A DNA stretch of 64,000 nt from Pseudomonas anuradhapurensis (GCF_014269225.2 NZ_CP077097.1:1926001-1990000); one strand, 5' to 3'. Counted from the stretch's first letter, positions 16,601 to 26,033 are shown. Notes: generated by a model from the sequence alone, not told the origin. Translations and numbers: made by a program.

Positions 16601-19036
16601 GTGCCTCTGATGTTCAAGCCCATGTTCCGCCGCCGCGTCCCTCTTCACCATGCCCTGGTCTCCTGCAGTGCCCTGGCCATGCTGCTCGGCCCACTGCAGG
16701 CTGGCGCCGCGAGCGCTGCCGAACAGGCCCAGGTCCAGGCGCGCCAGGTCCAGCTGGACTTGCCAGCGCAACCTTTGGATCAGGCCCTGACCACCTTCGC
16801 CGACCAGGCCGATCTGCACCTGTTGTACACCACCAGCGACGTCGCCGGGCGAGCCAGCCCAGCCTTGCAGGGGCGTTACAGCGTCGAGCAGGCCCTGCAG
16901 CAACTGCTGGCCGCCAGCGGCATGCGCTGGCACTTCAGCGACGCCCGCACGGTCACCCTGCACAAGGCCGAAAGTGCACCGCAGGCCGTCAACCTCAAGC
17001 CGATCGAAGTCAGCGTGGCCTCGCGCACCAGCACCGCGATCAGCGAAATCCCCGGCACCGTCTGGGTCGTCGACCAGCAGCAACTGCGCGAGCAGATCGA
17101 CAGCGGCGTCAGCTTGAAGGAAGCCATCGGCAAACTGGTGCCAGGCCTCGACCTGGCGCCAGAAGGGCGCACCAACTATGGCCAGAACATGCGCGGGCGC
17201 AACGTACTGGTAATGATCGACGGGGTCAGCCAGAACAGCTCGCGCGGCCTGTCGCGCCAGTTCGACAGCATTTCGCCGTTCAACGTCGAGCGGGTCGAGG
17301 TGTTGTCCGGAGCCAGCGCCATCTACGGCGGCGGCGCCACTGGCGGCATCATCAACATCGTGACCAAGAAGGGTGAACCGGGCCCGGCACGCTTCGAGAC
17401 CCAGCTTGGCGCCAGCAGCGGCTTCAACAACAGCGACGACCTGTCCACCCGTATCGCCCAGTCGATCAGTGGCGGCAACGAGCGGGTCAACGCCCGCCTG
17501 GGGATCTCCGGCGAGCAGAACGAAGCCTTCTACGACGGCGCGGGCGAGCAGATCTTCATCGACAACACCCAGACCGACCTGCAGTACAACCGCACTGTCG
17601 ACGTGCTCGGTACCCTCGGGCTGCAACTGAGTGACCAGCAGAGCCTCGACCTGCTGGCCCAGTACTATGACTCGGGTAGCCATGGCAGTACCGGTATCTA
17701 CTTCCCCAACCTCAACTACAACGCCCCGTCCGACCTCGAAGACGCCGAGTTGCGCAGTGGCTACTCGTCGGGCCTGGAGCCGCGTACCCGGCGCCTGCTG
17801 CTCAACGCCAACTACCACCACACTGATGTGCTGGGCCAGGATTTCTACCTGCAGGCCTCGTACCGCAAGGAAAACGACAACTTCTACCCGTTCCCGTACT
17901 ACAACCGCGCCACCCCCACGGGCTCGCGCGGGGTGTACTTTGCCGCCTCGCAGCAGAACTTCGAGGTCACCAGCCTCAAGGGCCTGTTCGCCAAGCAGTG
18001 GGACACGCTGAAGCTGACGTATGGTGTCGATCTGGACCATGAGCGTTTCAATGCCCAGCAGACCACTTTCAACGCCCAGACTTCTTCCGAGTCGGGCGGC
18101 CTGGAGCTGGACAAGGACAGTAAGGCCGCGCGCTACCCCAGCTATCAGGTCGACGGTGTATCGATCTACGCCCAGCTGGACTGGCATGCCAGCGACAACC
18201 TGACCCTGTCCAGCGGCGCCCGGCGCCAGCAGATGGACGTGGACGTCAGCGACTTCAAGGGTGTGCCGGGCGGCAGCAACGACTACCAGGTCAACCTGTT
18301 CAACGTTGGAGCCATCTACGACTTCAAGAACGGTCACCAGGTGTGGACCAACTACGGCGAAGGCTTCGACCTGCCCGACCCGGCCAAGTACTACGGCAAG
18401 CCCGGCCTGAGTGTCGCCGACAACCCGCTGGCCGGTATCAAGAGCCGCCAGGTGGAGCTGGGCTGGCGTTATGCCGACCTGGACTGGGATGCCCAGGCGG
18501 CGCTGTACTACATCTGGTCGGACAAGATCATCAACGTCGATTCGCAGACCCTGACCATCGATGTGGAAGAGCAGAAGAGCCGTGACTTCGGTTTCGAAGG
18601 TGCGCTGACCCGTCACTTCCAGAGTGGCTGGGAAACCGGCGGCACGTTGCACCTGACCCGTTCCGAACAAGAGGATGCCGATGGCGACTGGATCAAGCGG
18701 GATGCCCGCTATGCCTCGCTGTCCAAGGCCACCGCGTTCGTCGGCTGGAAGGGTGACGGCCGGACGGCGCGCTTGCAGGCCAACCACGCGTTCAGCTTGA
18801 AGGACGATGCCGACCACGAGATCGACGGCTACACCACCTTCGACCTGCTGGGTAGCCAGGACACCGGCTTCGGCACCTTCAGCGCCGGCATCCAGAACCT
18901 GCTGGACAAGCAGTACAGCACGGTCTGGGGGCAGCGCGCGACGCTGTTCTATTCGCCGACCTACGGGCCAGCCTACCTGTATGACTACCAGGGGCGTGGG
19001 CGCACCTACACCCTGACCTGGAGCATGGCTTACTAA
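16601..19036 (+). CDS. iutA: IutA-like TonB-dependent siderophore receptor with signalling domain
   Basis: An 811-residue outer-membrane receptor. After a signal peptide ending near AGAASA there is an STN signalling domain (about 50-105, LDLPAQPLDQALTTFADQAD), a plug domain with NMRGRNVLVMIDGVSQ, and a 22-strand barrel ending in an aromatic strand (YTLTWSMAY). The STN domain is what such receptors use to contact a FecR-like protein, here the adjacent fusion. Relatives import ferric aerobactin or similar hydroxamate-citrate siderophores; no biosynthesis genes are near, so it probably takes up a foreign siderophore. GTG 16601 is chosen for its GGAAG ribosome site; ATG 16610 is the alternative. 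Confidence 0.88.
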   Translation: MPLMFKPMFRRRVPLHHALVSCSALAMLLGPLQAGAASAAEQAQVQARQVQLDLPAQPLDQALTTFADQADLHLLYTTSDVAGRASPALQGRYSVEQALQQLLAASGMRWHFSDARTVTLHKAESAPQAVNLKPIEVSVASRTSTAISEIPGTVWVVDQQQLREQIDSGVSLKEAIGKLVPGLDLAPEGRTNYGQNMRGRNVLVMIDGVSQNSSRGLSRQFDSISPFNVERVEVLSGASAIYGGGATGGIINIVTKKGEPGPARFETQLGASSGFNNSDDLSTRIAQSISGGNERVNARLGISGEQNEAFYDGAGEQIFIDNTQTDLQYNRTVDVLGTLGLQLSDQQSLDLLAQYYDSGSHGSTGIYFPNLNYNAPSDLEDAELRSGYSSGLEPRTRRLLLNANYHHTDVLGQDFYLQASYRKENDNFYPFPYYNRATPTGSRGVYFAASQQNFEVTSLKGLFAKQWDTLKLTYGVDLDHERFNAQQTTFNAQTSSESGGLELDKDSKAARYPSYQVDGVSIYAQLDWHASDNLTLSSGARRQQMDVDVSDFKGVPGGSNDYQVNLFNVGAIYDFKNGHQVWTNYGEGFDLPDPAKYYGKPGLSVADNPLAGIKSRQVELGWRYADLDWDAQAALYYIWSDKIINVDSQTLTIDVEEQKSRDFGFEGALTRHFQSGWETGGTLHLTRSEQEDADGDWIKRDARYASLSKATAFVGWKGDGRTARLQANHAFSLKDDADHEIDGYTTFDLLGSQDTGFGTFSAGIQNLLDKQYSTVWGQRATLFYSPTYGPAYLYDYQGRGRTYTLTWSMAY

Positions 19037-19347
19037 CTCTGTCCCAGGGTGGAATTGCCCCTGGCAGGAGCGGCCTTGTGTCGCGATGGGCCACAAAGCG
19101 GCCCCGGCCACAGCTGTGGCGTCCGAAATCGTGGGGGTGCTTCGCACCCCTTTCGCGACACAAGGCCGCTCCTACCGGTACAGCGTCAACCCGAAGCCGG
19201 CGCGGTTCACACCTGTAGGAGCGGATTTATCCGCGATGCAGGCGCTGCGGTGGATGGCACCGGCTGCGCCGGTGATCGCGGCCGAAGCCACTCCAACAGA
19301 TTCCGCGCCAGGGCCGTACCTGGGGGCAAGCTCGCGATGCGGCCGGT
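19037..19347. repeat. 311-nt gene-free interval with three REP units
   Basis: The interval between convergent iutA and the LysR gene carries an inverted pair of the GGAGCGGCCTTGTGTCGCGA core (19065-19086 and 19153-19174) and a third related unit at 19214-19245 (GTAGGAGCGGATTTATCCGC). No gene is seen. The pair probably ends transcription from both sides. Confidence 0.75.
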
Positions 19348-20238
19348 TCAGGCAAACGCCGCCAGCAAATCCTGCGCAAATGCCTGCTGTGCCTCGCCAA
19401 CCCCCTGCGCCCGATGCCGGGCCAGGGTAAACGGCACGACGAAATCCAGCCGCGAATCCAACGCCCATAACAGCCCCTCGGCCTCCCAGGTCTGCGCGTA
19501 ATGACGGGGCAGGTAACCGATGTGCCGCCCCGACAGGACAAACGTCAGCACGCTCTCGATCTGTTCCGCGACCGCCATGCTGCGCCGGCTCTGGAACGGT
19601 TCGCCGCCCTTGAGAAACCGGTACGGATGGCGCACCTGGTCCATTTCCAGCAAGCGCTCGTGCGTCACCCCCGTTACGCCGAACAGCACATGCCCGGCGC
19701 CGCAATACAGCCGCTGCCGCTCCTCGAACAGCGGCTGGTAATCGAACGCCGCCTGGTTACCGGAGAAATAGCTGATGGCGTAGTCCAGCCGCTGCTCCAG
19801 CAACAGCCGCTCCAGCTCCGCCGGCGGCGCACTGATCAGCTCCAGCTGCACCGCCTCGGCACGCCGGCGAAACGCCGCGATGGCCGCTGCCAGGCGCAGG
19901 TTCACCGCCTTGTCCTGATTCTCTGCCATGCCGACCCGAACCGTCCCCAACAGCCGCCCGGCAACGCCATTGGCCTGCTGGCGGAAGCGCTCGACGTCCA
20001 GCAGCAGGTCACGCGTGGCGTCCAGCAGTAACGCACCTTTTTCGGTCAGGGCAAAACCGCCCTTGCCCCGGCTGCACAGGCGGTAGCCCAAGCGCGTTTC
20101 CAGCTGCGCCATGCGCTGGCTGATGGTGGGTTGGCTCAGGCCCAGCACGCCCTGGGCAGCGCTGAAGCCACCGGCCTCGACTACAGTGACGAACAGCCGC
20201 AGCAGGTGCAGGTCGAGGTCGTGCAGTTGTCCGAGCAT
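19348..20238 (-). CDS. LysR-family transcriptional regulator
   Basis: A 296-residue regulator with an N-terminal winged helix (about 1-65; LHLLRLFVTVVEAGGFSAAQ) and a substrate-binding domain. Because it is divergent from the polyamine-binding protein and ureohydrolase genes, with 102 nt between, it is likely to control them. ATG at 20236-20238 has AGGAGC upstream on its strand; the much longer open frame to 21171 runs antisense through the neighbouring gene and is not real. Confidence 0.85.
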   Translation of the reverse strand: MLGQLHDLDLHLLRLFVTVVEAGGFSAAQGVLGLSQPTISQRMAQLETRLGYRLCSRGKGGFALTEKGALLLDATRDLLLDVERFRQQANGVAGRLLGTVRVGMAENQDKAVNLRLAAAIAAFRRRAEAVQLELISAPPAELERLLLEQRLDYAISYFSGNQAAFDYQPLFEERQRLYCGAGHVLFGVTGVTHERLLEMDQVRHPYRFLKGGEPFQSRRSMAVAEQIESVLTFVLSGRHIGYLPRHYAQTWEAEGLLWALDSRLDFVVPFTLARHRAQGVGEAQQAFAQDLLAAFA

Positions 20239-20340
20239 TACATTGCTCCTGATGAATGTCAGCTTTGCAAACTTGCCATTCCTGCAATGTAACCCGGCTG
20301 GCATGCTCGCGGCATCCACCCACTTGCCGAGGTGTCCGCC

Positions 20341-21420
20341 ATGCATCGCTCGTTGTGCCTGCTGTCTCTGCTCCTGGCCTTGCCACTGCAGGCCGAGGAA
20401 AAGGTTGTCAATCTGTACAGCTGGGCCGACTACGTCGCCCCGCAAACCCTGCAGCGCTTCGAGCAGGAAACCGGCTACAAGGTGCGCTACGACACCTTCG
20501 ACACCACCGAGGTGCTGGAAACCAAGCTGCTGACCGGTGGCAGTGGCTACGACGTGGTGGTGCCGTCTTCCAGCGTACTGGCCCGGGCGCTGAAGGCCAA
20601 TGCCTTGCAGCCGCTCGACGCCCAGGCCATGCCCGGCTATGCCAACCTCGACCCGGACCTGCTGGCCAAGCTCGCCGAAGCCGACCCCGGCAACCGCCAT
20701 GCCGTGCCCTACACCTGGGGCACCCTGGGCCTGGGGGTGAATGTCGAAGCGGTACGCCAGCGCCTGGGCGATGTGCCGCTGGACAGCCTTGACCTGTTGT
20801 TCAAGCCCGAGTACGCCAGCCGCCTCAAGGACTGTGGCATCGCCATGCCCGACTCGCCGCAGGAAGTGATCGGCGTCGCCCTGAACTACCTGGGCAAGGA
20901 CCCCTACAGCCAAAGCAAGGGCGACTTGGCGGCGGCGCAACAGCTGTTGAGCCAGTTGCAGCCTTCGATCAGCTACGTTGCCAATGGCCGGCAGATCAGC
21001 GACCTGGCGAACGGCAGCGTGTGCCTGGCATTGACCTACAACGGCGATGCAGCGATGGCCGCCGACCAGGCGCGCCGCGCCGGCAAGCCGTTCGAGCTGG
21101 TCTACCGCATCCCCCGCGAGGGGACGCTGGTCTGGCAGGACAACCTGGTCATCCCCAGGGACGCCCCGCACCCCGAAGCGGCGCGGGCGTTCATTGCCTT
21201 CATGCTCAAGCCCGAGTCGGTCGCCGCGCTGACCAATACGCTGTTCTTCGCCAACGCCAACCAGGCAGCCACGCCGCTGGTGGACGAAGCGGTGCGCAAT
21301 GACCCGGACATCTACCCGCCGCAGGCGCTACGCCAGCGGCTGTATGCCGACCGCAGCATGGCCCTGGCCGACCTGCGCCAGCGCAACCGCCTGTGGACCG
21401 CCTTCCGCAGCCGCCAGTAA
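20341..21420 (+). CDS. Periplasmic polyamine-binding protein (PotF/SpuD family)
   Basis: A 359-residue substrate-binding protein with a Sec signal peptide (MHRSLCLLSLLLALPLQA) and the PotD/PotF start VVNLYSWADYVAPQTLQRFE. The ligand pocket aromatic residues SYVANG and TYNGDA are in the expected places. It should bind putrescine, spermidine or a guanidino relative for an ABC importer, but no permease or ATPase genes are adjacent, so it would share a transporter encoded elsewhere or act as a sensor. ATG 20341 follows GAGGTG; GTG 20332 is a weaker alternative. It is 24 nt ahead of the ureohydrolase gene. Confidence 0.87.
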   Translation: MHRSLCLLSLLLALPLQAEEKVVNLYSWADYVAPQTLQRFEQETGYKVRYDTFDTTEVLETKLLTGGSGYDVVVPSSSVLARALKANALQPLDAQAMPGYANLDPDLLAKLAEADPGNRHAVPYTWGTLGLGVNVEAVRQRLGDVPLDSLDLLFKPEYASRLKDCGIAMPDSPQEVIGVALNYLGKDPYSQSKGDLAAAQQLLSQLQPSISYVANGRQISDLANGSVCLALTYNGDAAMAADQARRAGKPFELVYRIPREGTLVWQDNLVIPRDAPHPEAARAFIAFMLKPESVAALTNTLFFANANQAATPLVDEAVRNDPDIYPPQALRQRLYADRSMALADLRQRNRLWTAFRSRQ

Positions 21421-21444
21421 CCGATGATGAACAGGAGCCCGACC

Positions 21445-22407
21445 GTGGAGCACGCTGCAAACAATGACCAAGCCATGACCCGCGACAGCCTGTACGGCAC
21501 CGCCGCGGAAAGTACCTACGCCGGTATCACCAGTTTTTCCCGCCGCCGTTACAGCCGTGACCTGCGTGGCGTCGATGTGGTCGTCAGCGGGGTGCCGTTC
21601 GATACGGCTACCAGCAACCGCCCCGGCGCGCGCTTTGGCCCGCGGGCGATCCGCGCCGCCTCGGTGCAGCAGGCCTGGGCCCGGCATTGGCCGTGGGCGT
21701 TCGATCCGTTCGATCACCTGGCGGTGATCGATTACGGCGATTGCGCCTTCGACAGTGGCACGCCGCAATCGGTACCGGACAGCATCGAGGCGCATGCGGC
21801 GCATATCCTGGAGGCGGGCTGCGCCATGCTCACCCTGGGCGGCGACCATTTCATCAGCTACCCGTTGCTCAAGGCCCACGCGCGGCGCCACGGCCCGCTG
21901 GCGCTGATCCACTTCGATGCACACAGCGACACCTGGCCGGACGAGGAGGGCCAGCGCATCGACCATGGCACCATGTTCTGGCATGCCGCTCGCGAAGGCC
22001 TGGTAGACCCGGCCTGTTCGGTACAGATTGGCCTGCGCACCACCAATGACGACAGCCAGGACTTTGCCATCCTTGATGCCCGCCAGGTGCACCGCCAGGG
22101 CAGCGAGGCGGTGATTGGGGCGATTCGCCAGCGGGTGGGCGAACGACCGGTGTACCTGACCTTCGATATCGACTGCCTCGACCCGGCCTACGCGCCCGGT
22201 ACCGGCACGCCGGTGTGCGGCGGGCTGAGCACGCTGCAGGCGCTGGAGATCCTCGGTGGCTTGCGCGGTATCAACCTGGTCGGCATGGACCTGGTGGAGG
22301 TGGCACCGGCCTATGACCACGCCGACATCACCGCGCTGGCGGGGGCCACCCTGGCGATGGAGATGCTGTGCCTGTATGCCGCACGGCACAAGGTGCAGGC
22401 CCCGTAA
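21445..22407 (+). CDS. Ureohydrolase of the agmatinase family
   Basis: A 320-residue dinuclear manganese hydrolase releasing urea from agmatine or a related guanidino acid. All metal-binding motifs are present: GGDHFISYP, HFDAHSDTW and TFDIDCLDPAYAPGTGTP. Agmatinase, guanidinobutyrase and guanidinopropionase share these; the neighbouring LysR gene resembles the gbuA/gbuR arrangement, while the polyamine-binding protein next door fits agmatine or putrescine. I prefer GTG 21445 because ACAGGAG lies 7 nt upstream; ATG 21424 adds seven residues and has no ribosome site. Confidence 0.85.
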   Translation: MEHAANNDQAMTRDSLYGTAAESTYAGITSFSRRRYSRDLRGVDVVVSGVPFDTATSNRPGARFGPRAIRAASVQQAWARHWPWAFDPFDHLAVIDYGDCAFDSGTPQSVPDSIEAHAAHILEAGCAMLTLGGDHFISYPLLKAHARRHGPLALIHFDAHSDTWPDEEGQRIDHGTMFWHAAREGLVDPACSVQIGLRTTNDDSQDFAILDARQVHRQGSEAVIGAIRQRVGERPVYLTFDIDCLDPAYAPGTGTPVCGGLSTLQALEILGGLRGINLVGMDLVEVAPAYDHADITALAGATLAMEMLCLYAARHKVQAP

Positions 22408-22432
22408 TCAGCGCCGAGGCGAACGGTTCCCC

Positions 22433-22478
22433 TGTAGGAGCGGCCTTGTGTCGCGAAGGGCTGCGCAGCAGCCCCCGA
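22433..22478. repeat. REP-type palindromic element
   Basis: Contains GTAGGAGCGGCCTTGTGTCG followed by CGAAGGGCTGCGCAGCAGCC, the same core as the units near 6641 and 19065. It is 25 nt past the ureohydrolase stop. Confidence 0.75.
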
Positions 22479-22596
22479 AGCCCATACTGAAACATCAGGA
22501 ATCATCTCCACCCGCATTCACACTTTTGCCGCGAACCCTTCGCGCCGTAGGCTATCAAAGCCACCAGGCGCGGCTTTTTCGTACAGGAGGTGAAGC

Positions 22597-22914
22597 ATGA
22601 CCCCAACCTTGCCCATCCTGGCACTCGGCCTGGCGCTGTCTCTGCCTGCGCAGGCCGCAGCCGAGCCACCGGTGCAAATCGCCGCCAGCAACAACACCCC
22701 CTACAACAGCCCGGTCCAGCGCGCCAACCCCAACAGCCGCCAGGGCAGCATGCCGGCCACGCCGCCGCTGCGTGGCCCGTCCACCGAGCCTTCCCCGCGC
22801 CCACCCACGCTGGATAATCGTGGCATTGGCAACGGCGACAATCTGCGTCGCCAGCAACAGACCCCGAACCTGGAACCCACCCGGCCGCCCCGCGACAACC
22901 CGCGCGCGCCGTGA
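22597..22914 (+). CDS. Small secreted proline-rich protein, unknown function
   Basis: A 105-residue protein with a signal peptide (MTPTLPILALGLALSLPAQA) and a mature part rich in Pro, Asn, Arg and Gln, which is probably disordered. GGAGGTG sits just upstream of ATG 22597. It precedes the aldose sugar dehydrogenase gene by 24 nt on the same strand, suggesting co-expression in the periplasm. No family recognised. Confidence 0.7.
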   Translation: MTPTLPILALGLALSLPAQAAAEPPVQIAASNNTPYNSPVQRANPNSRQGSMPATPPLRGPSTEPSPRPPTLDNRGIGNGDNLRRQQQTPNLEPTRPPRDNPRAP

Positions 22915-22938
22915 GCCAAGTACGCAAAGGAATCCTGC

Positions 22939-24087
22939 ATGCGCCAAGCAACCTGGCTTGTCACCGTCACTGCCGCCGCACTGCTGCCGCTGTTGGCGCA
23001 GGCGGCGGACGAACAGCAGTTGCGCAGTGAAGAAGGCAGCTTGACCGTCAATACCGTAGCCGATGGCCTGCGCCACCCGTGGGCCCTGGCGTTTCTGCCG
23101 GGCGGCAAGGACATGCTGGTCACCGAGCGTGCCGGTAACCTGCGGCTGGTCAACGCCGAAGGCAAGGTCGGCGCACCGATCAGCGGCGTGCCCAAGGTCT
23201 GGGCCGAGGGCCAGGGCGGCCTGCTGGATGTGGTGCTGTCCCCGGACTTCGCCAAGGACCGCACCGTCTACCTGTCCTATGCCGAGGAAGGCAGTGATGG
23301 CAAGGCTGGTACTGCAGTGGGCCGTGGCCAGTTGTCCAGCGACCGTGCCCGGCTGGAAAATTTCACCGTGATCTTCCGCCAGCAGCCCAAGCTGTCGGTC
23401 GGCAACCACTTCGGCTCGCGCCTGGTGTTCGACCGCGACGGCTACCTGTTCATCACCCTCGGCGAGAACAACCAGCGCCCGACCGCCCAGGACCTGGACA
23501 AGCTGCAAGGCAAGATCGTGCGCATCCTGCCAGACGGTGAGGTGCCCAGGGACAACCCCTTCGTTGGCCGGGACAATGTGCGGCCGGAGATCTGGTCGTA
23601 TGGCCACCGCAATCCGCAAGGCGCCGCGCTCAACCCCTGGACCGGCAAGCTCTGGACCCACGAGCACGGCCCGCGTGGCGGCGACGAGATCAACATCCCC
23701 AAGCCTGGCAAGAACTACGGTTGGCCGCTGGCGACCCATGGCATCAACTACTCGCTGCTGCCTATTCCCGAGGCCGAGGGCAAGCACGTGGACGGAATGG
23801 TCGACCCACAGCATGTCTGGGAGCAGTCGCCGGGGGTCAGCGGCATGGCGTTCTACGACAGCCCGACGTTCAAGGCGTGGGACCACAACCTGTTCATTGG
23901 CGCGCTGGCCACCCAGGAGCTGATCCGTCTGCAGCTGGATGGCGACAAGGTAGTGCATGAAGAGCGGCTGCTGGGGGAGCTGAAGGCGCGTATCCGCGAT
24001 GTACGGGTGGGGCCGGACGGCTACCTGTATGTACTGACCGATGACAAGGATGGCGCGCTGCTCAAGGTAGGCCTGGGCGACGCTTGA
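22939..24087 (+). CDS. yliI: PQQ-dependent aldose sugar dehydrogenase
   Basis: A 382-residue periplasmic quinoprotein of the soluble glucose dehydrogenase/Asd fold. It has a signal peptide ending LLAQAADE and the conserved sequence run LRHPWALAFLPGG, GGLLDVVLSPDF, YGHRNPQGAALNPWTGKLW and EHGPRGGDEIN. In relatives these segments hold the catalytic His, Ca2+ and PQQ sites. It oxidises aldoses and feeds electrons to the respiratory chain. The length matches E. coli YliI (371 residues). Confidence 0.87.
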   Translation: MRQATWLVTVTAAALLPLLAQAADEQQLRSEEGSLTVNTVADGLRHPWALAFLPGGKDMLVTERAGNLRLVNAEGKVGAPISGVPKVWAEGQGGLLDVVLSPDFAKDRTVYLSYAEEGSDGKAGTAVGRGQLSSDRARLENFTVIFRQQPKLSVGNHFGSRLVFDRDGYLFITLGENNQRPTAQDLDKLQGKIVRILPDGEVPRDNPFVGRDNVRPEIWSYGHRNPQGAALNPWTGKLWTHEHGPRGGDEINIPKPGKNYGWPLATHGINYSLLPIPEAEGKHVDGMVDPQHVWEQSPGVSGMAFYDSPTFKAWDHNLFIGALATQELIRLQLDGDKVVHEERLLGELKARIRDVRVGPDGYLYVLTDDKDGALLKVGLGDA

Positions 24088-24108
24088 TCACCACTGCTGC
24101 ACGCGGCC

Positions 24109-24197
24109 CCTGTGGGAGCGGGCGTGCCCGCGAAGCAGGCGCCGCGGTGGATGGCACGGGCTTCGCCCGTGTTCGCGGGCACGCCCGCTCCCACAGG
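24109..24197. repeat. Inverted REP pair after yliI
   Basis: CCTGTGGGAGCGGGCGTGCC at 24109 onward and its complement ending at 24197 form a 25-bp perfect inverted pair enclosing a second small hairpin (GGCACGGGCTTCGCCCGTG). It probably forms the transcription end of yliI. Confidence 0.75.
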
Positions 24198-24276
24198 GAT
24201 CGCGGCAGCCTTTTGAATTCATATAAGACCGTTGTTTCCACAAGGTCCGCGGTATGGCAGCCGTGTAGAATGCCGC

Positions 24277-25383
24277 ATGGCTATCGATCCCCACTCCCTC
24301 TACCAGCAGGCCCTGACCACCCAGGGCTATGTCGCCGACCCGGCCCAGGCCCGTGCCGTCGAGGCTTTGCAGGCCTGCTTCCAGGCTGTCGAACAAGGCC
24401 GCGCCAGCCTCGGCATCTACCTCTGGGGCCCGGTCGGCCGTGGCAAGACCTGGCTGATGGACCAGTTTCACCGGTGCCTGCAGGTTCCCAGTCGGCGCCA
24501 GCACTTCCACCATTTCATGGCCTGGGTCCACCAGCGCCTGTTCCAGCTTAACGGCACCGCAGACCCGCTGCTGGCGCTGGCCCGGGAGCTGGCCGGGCAG
24601 ATCCGCGTGCTGTGCTTCGACGAGCTGTTCGTCAACGACATCGGTGACGCGATCATCCTCGGTCGCCTGTTCCAGGTGCTGTTCGAACAGGGCGTGGTCA
24701 TCGTCGCCACCTCCAACCAGCCACCCGAACAGCTGTATCGCGACGGCTTCAACCGAGAGCGTTTCCTGCCCGCCATCGCCGCCATCCAGCGGCACATGCA
24801 GGTACTGCCGGTAGCCGGCGAGCAGGACCATCGCCTGCACCCCGGCGCCGCCCGCCAGCGTTACTGGGTGGCGCAGGCGGGGCAGGCCAGCCAGCTGGAT
24901 GAAGTGTTCCGCCAGCTCAGCCCGAGCGACGCGGGCGATGACCAGCCCTTGGCTCTGGGGGCCAGGCAGGTGCAGGTGGTGCGGCGCAGCCAGCAGGCTA
25001 TCTGGTGCCGCTTCAGCGACTTGTGTGAACAACCGCTGGCGGCCATGGAGTTCATGGCCCTGTGCGACCGTTTCCCGGCCATCCTGGTATCGGGCGTTCC
25101 GGCGCTCGGCGGTGAGCAGCGGGCCGGGCGCATCGCCCGTGGCACCGAGGACGGCGCGCAGCGGGTGGCGGCGGGCGAGCGCGAACTGCCAGCGCTCTCA
25201 CCCAAGGATGATGCGGTGCGCCGCTTCATTGCCCTGGTCGACGAATGCTACGACCGCCGGGTGGCGTTGTACCTGGAAGCGCAGGTGCCTCTCGATGCCC
25301 TCTACACTCAAGGGTATCTGGCGTTCCCGTACCAACGGACCCTGAGCCGGCTACGGGAGATGCAACTGCAACGCTTCGCCTGA
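24277..25383 (+). CDS. zapE: Cell division protein ZapE (AFG1-like ATPase)
   Basis: A 368-residue P-loop ATPase of the AFG1/ZapE family, which acts on FtsZ rings under stress in E. coli. Walker A is GPVGRGKTW near residue 50, Walker B is LCFDELFVNDIGD near 117, and the sensor region ATSNQPPEQLYRDGFNRERF follows. The length matches E. coli ZapE (375). The start at 24277 (MAIDPHSLYQQ) matches the family's N-terminus better than the frame beginning at 24232. Confidence 0.9.
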   Translation: MAIDPHSLYQQALTTQGYVADPAQARAVEALQACFQAVEQGRASLGIYLWGPVGRGKTWLMDQFHRCLQVPSRRQHFHHFMAWVHQRLFQLNGTADPLLALARELAGQIRVLCFDELFVNDIGDAIILGRLFQVLFEQGVVIVATSNQPPEQLYRDGFNRERFLPAIAAIQRHMQVLPVAGEQDHRLHPGAARQRYWVAQAGQASQLDEVFRQLSPSDAGDDQPLALGARQVQVVRRSQQAIWCRFSDLCEQPLAAMEFMALCDRFPAILVSGVPALGGEQRAGRIARGTEDGAQRVAAGERELPALSPKDDAVRRFIALVDECYDRRVALYLEAQVPLDALYTQGYLAFPYQRTLSRLREMQLQRFA

Positions 25384-25397
25384 AAAGGAGGGTAGCC

Positions 25398-25979
25398 ATG
25401 GAGCCGTTGTCGCATTACCTGCTGACCCAGGCCTACAACAATGGCTGGGCCAACCACCGCCTGTACAAGGCCTGCCTGCAACTGACCCAGGATGAATTCG
25501 TCGCCCCGCGCTGCAGCTTTTTCCCGTCCATCAAGGCCACCCTCAACCACCTGCTGACGGTGGACTGGTTCTACCTGCACATGCTCGAATGCGAGCAACG
25601 TGGGGAGTTGCCCGACGCCGATGGCGAGCGCTTCTTCGCGCCGGAACAGCCGTTCGCCACCTGTACCGACCTGCAGGCCGAGCAGGCCCAGGCCGATCAC
25701 CGGCTGATCACCTATTGTCGTGGCTTGCGAGATGACGAACTGGGGCGCTATGTGAACATCGTGCGGCCCGACCGGGTGCAGCGCGAGCAACGCTTGCGCC
25801 TGCTGGCACACCTGTTCGAGCACCAGGTGCATCACCGCGGGCAGGTGCACGCGATGCTCAGCGACACGGCCATCCGGCCGCCGCAGCTGGACGAGTTTTT
25901 CTGCGAGGAAGAGGCTGGCTTGCGGGCAAGTGATTTTGCCGAACTGGGCTGGACCGAGGCGCAAATCTGGAAAGGTTAG
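25398..25979 (+). CDS. DinB family protein
   Basis: A 193-residue four-helix-bundle protein of the DinB/YfiT type. The metal-binding histidines lie in NHLLTVDWFYLHML and FEHQVHHRGQVHAML (H-x3-H). Members are thiol-dependent transferases or hydrolases; the activity here is unknown. AAAGGAGGG sits directly before ATG 25398, and the gene lies 14 nt after zapE, so they are probably co-transcribed. Confidence 0.82.
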   Translation: MEPLSHYLLTQAYNNGWANHRLYKACLQLTQDEFVAPRCSFFPSIKATLNHLLTVDWFYLHMLECEQRGELPDADGERFFAPEQPFATCTDLQAEQAQADHRLITYCRGLRDDELGRYVNIVRPDRVQREQRLRLLAHLFEHQVHHRGQVHAMLSDTAIRPPQLDEFFCEEEAGLRASDFAELGWTEAQIWKG

Positions 25980-25999
25980 GGGGCCGCTTTGCGGCCCTT
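25980..25999. terminator. GC-rich hairpin between convergent genes
   Basis: GGGCCGC TTT GCGGCCC hairpin directly after the DinB stop and before the convergent hydrolase stop. There is a short TTC tail and no long T-run. Confidence 0.45.
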
Positions 26000-26033
26000 C
26001 GCGGGCTGGCAGAGCAGCCCCTCGACTACCGGC

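Noticed and set aside
16595..19147. An 850-codon open frame on the minus strand
   Set aside because: It is antisense to the iutA-like gene, has low-complexity composition, no family resemblance and no ribosome site; long antisense frames are expected in GC-rich DNA.
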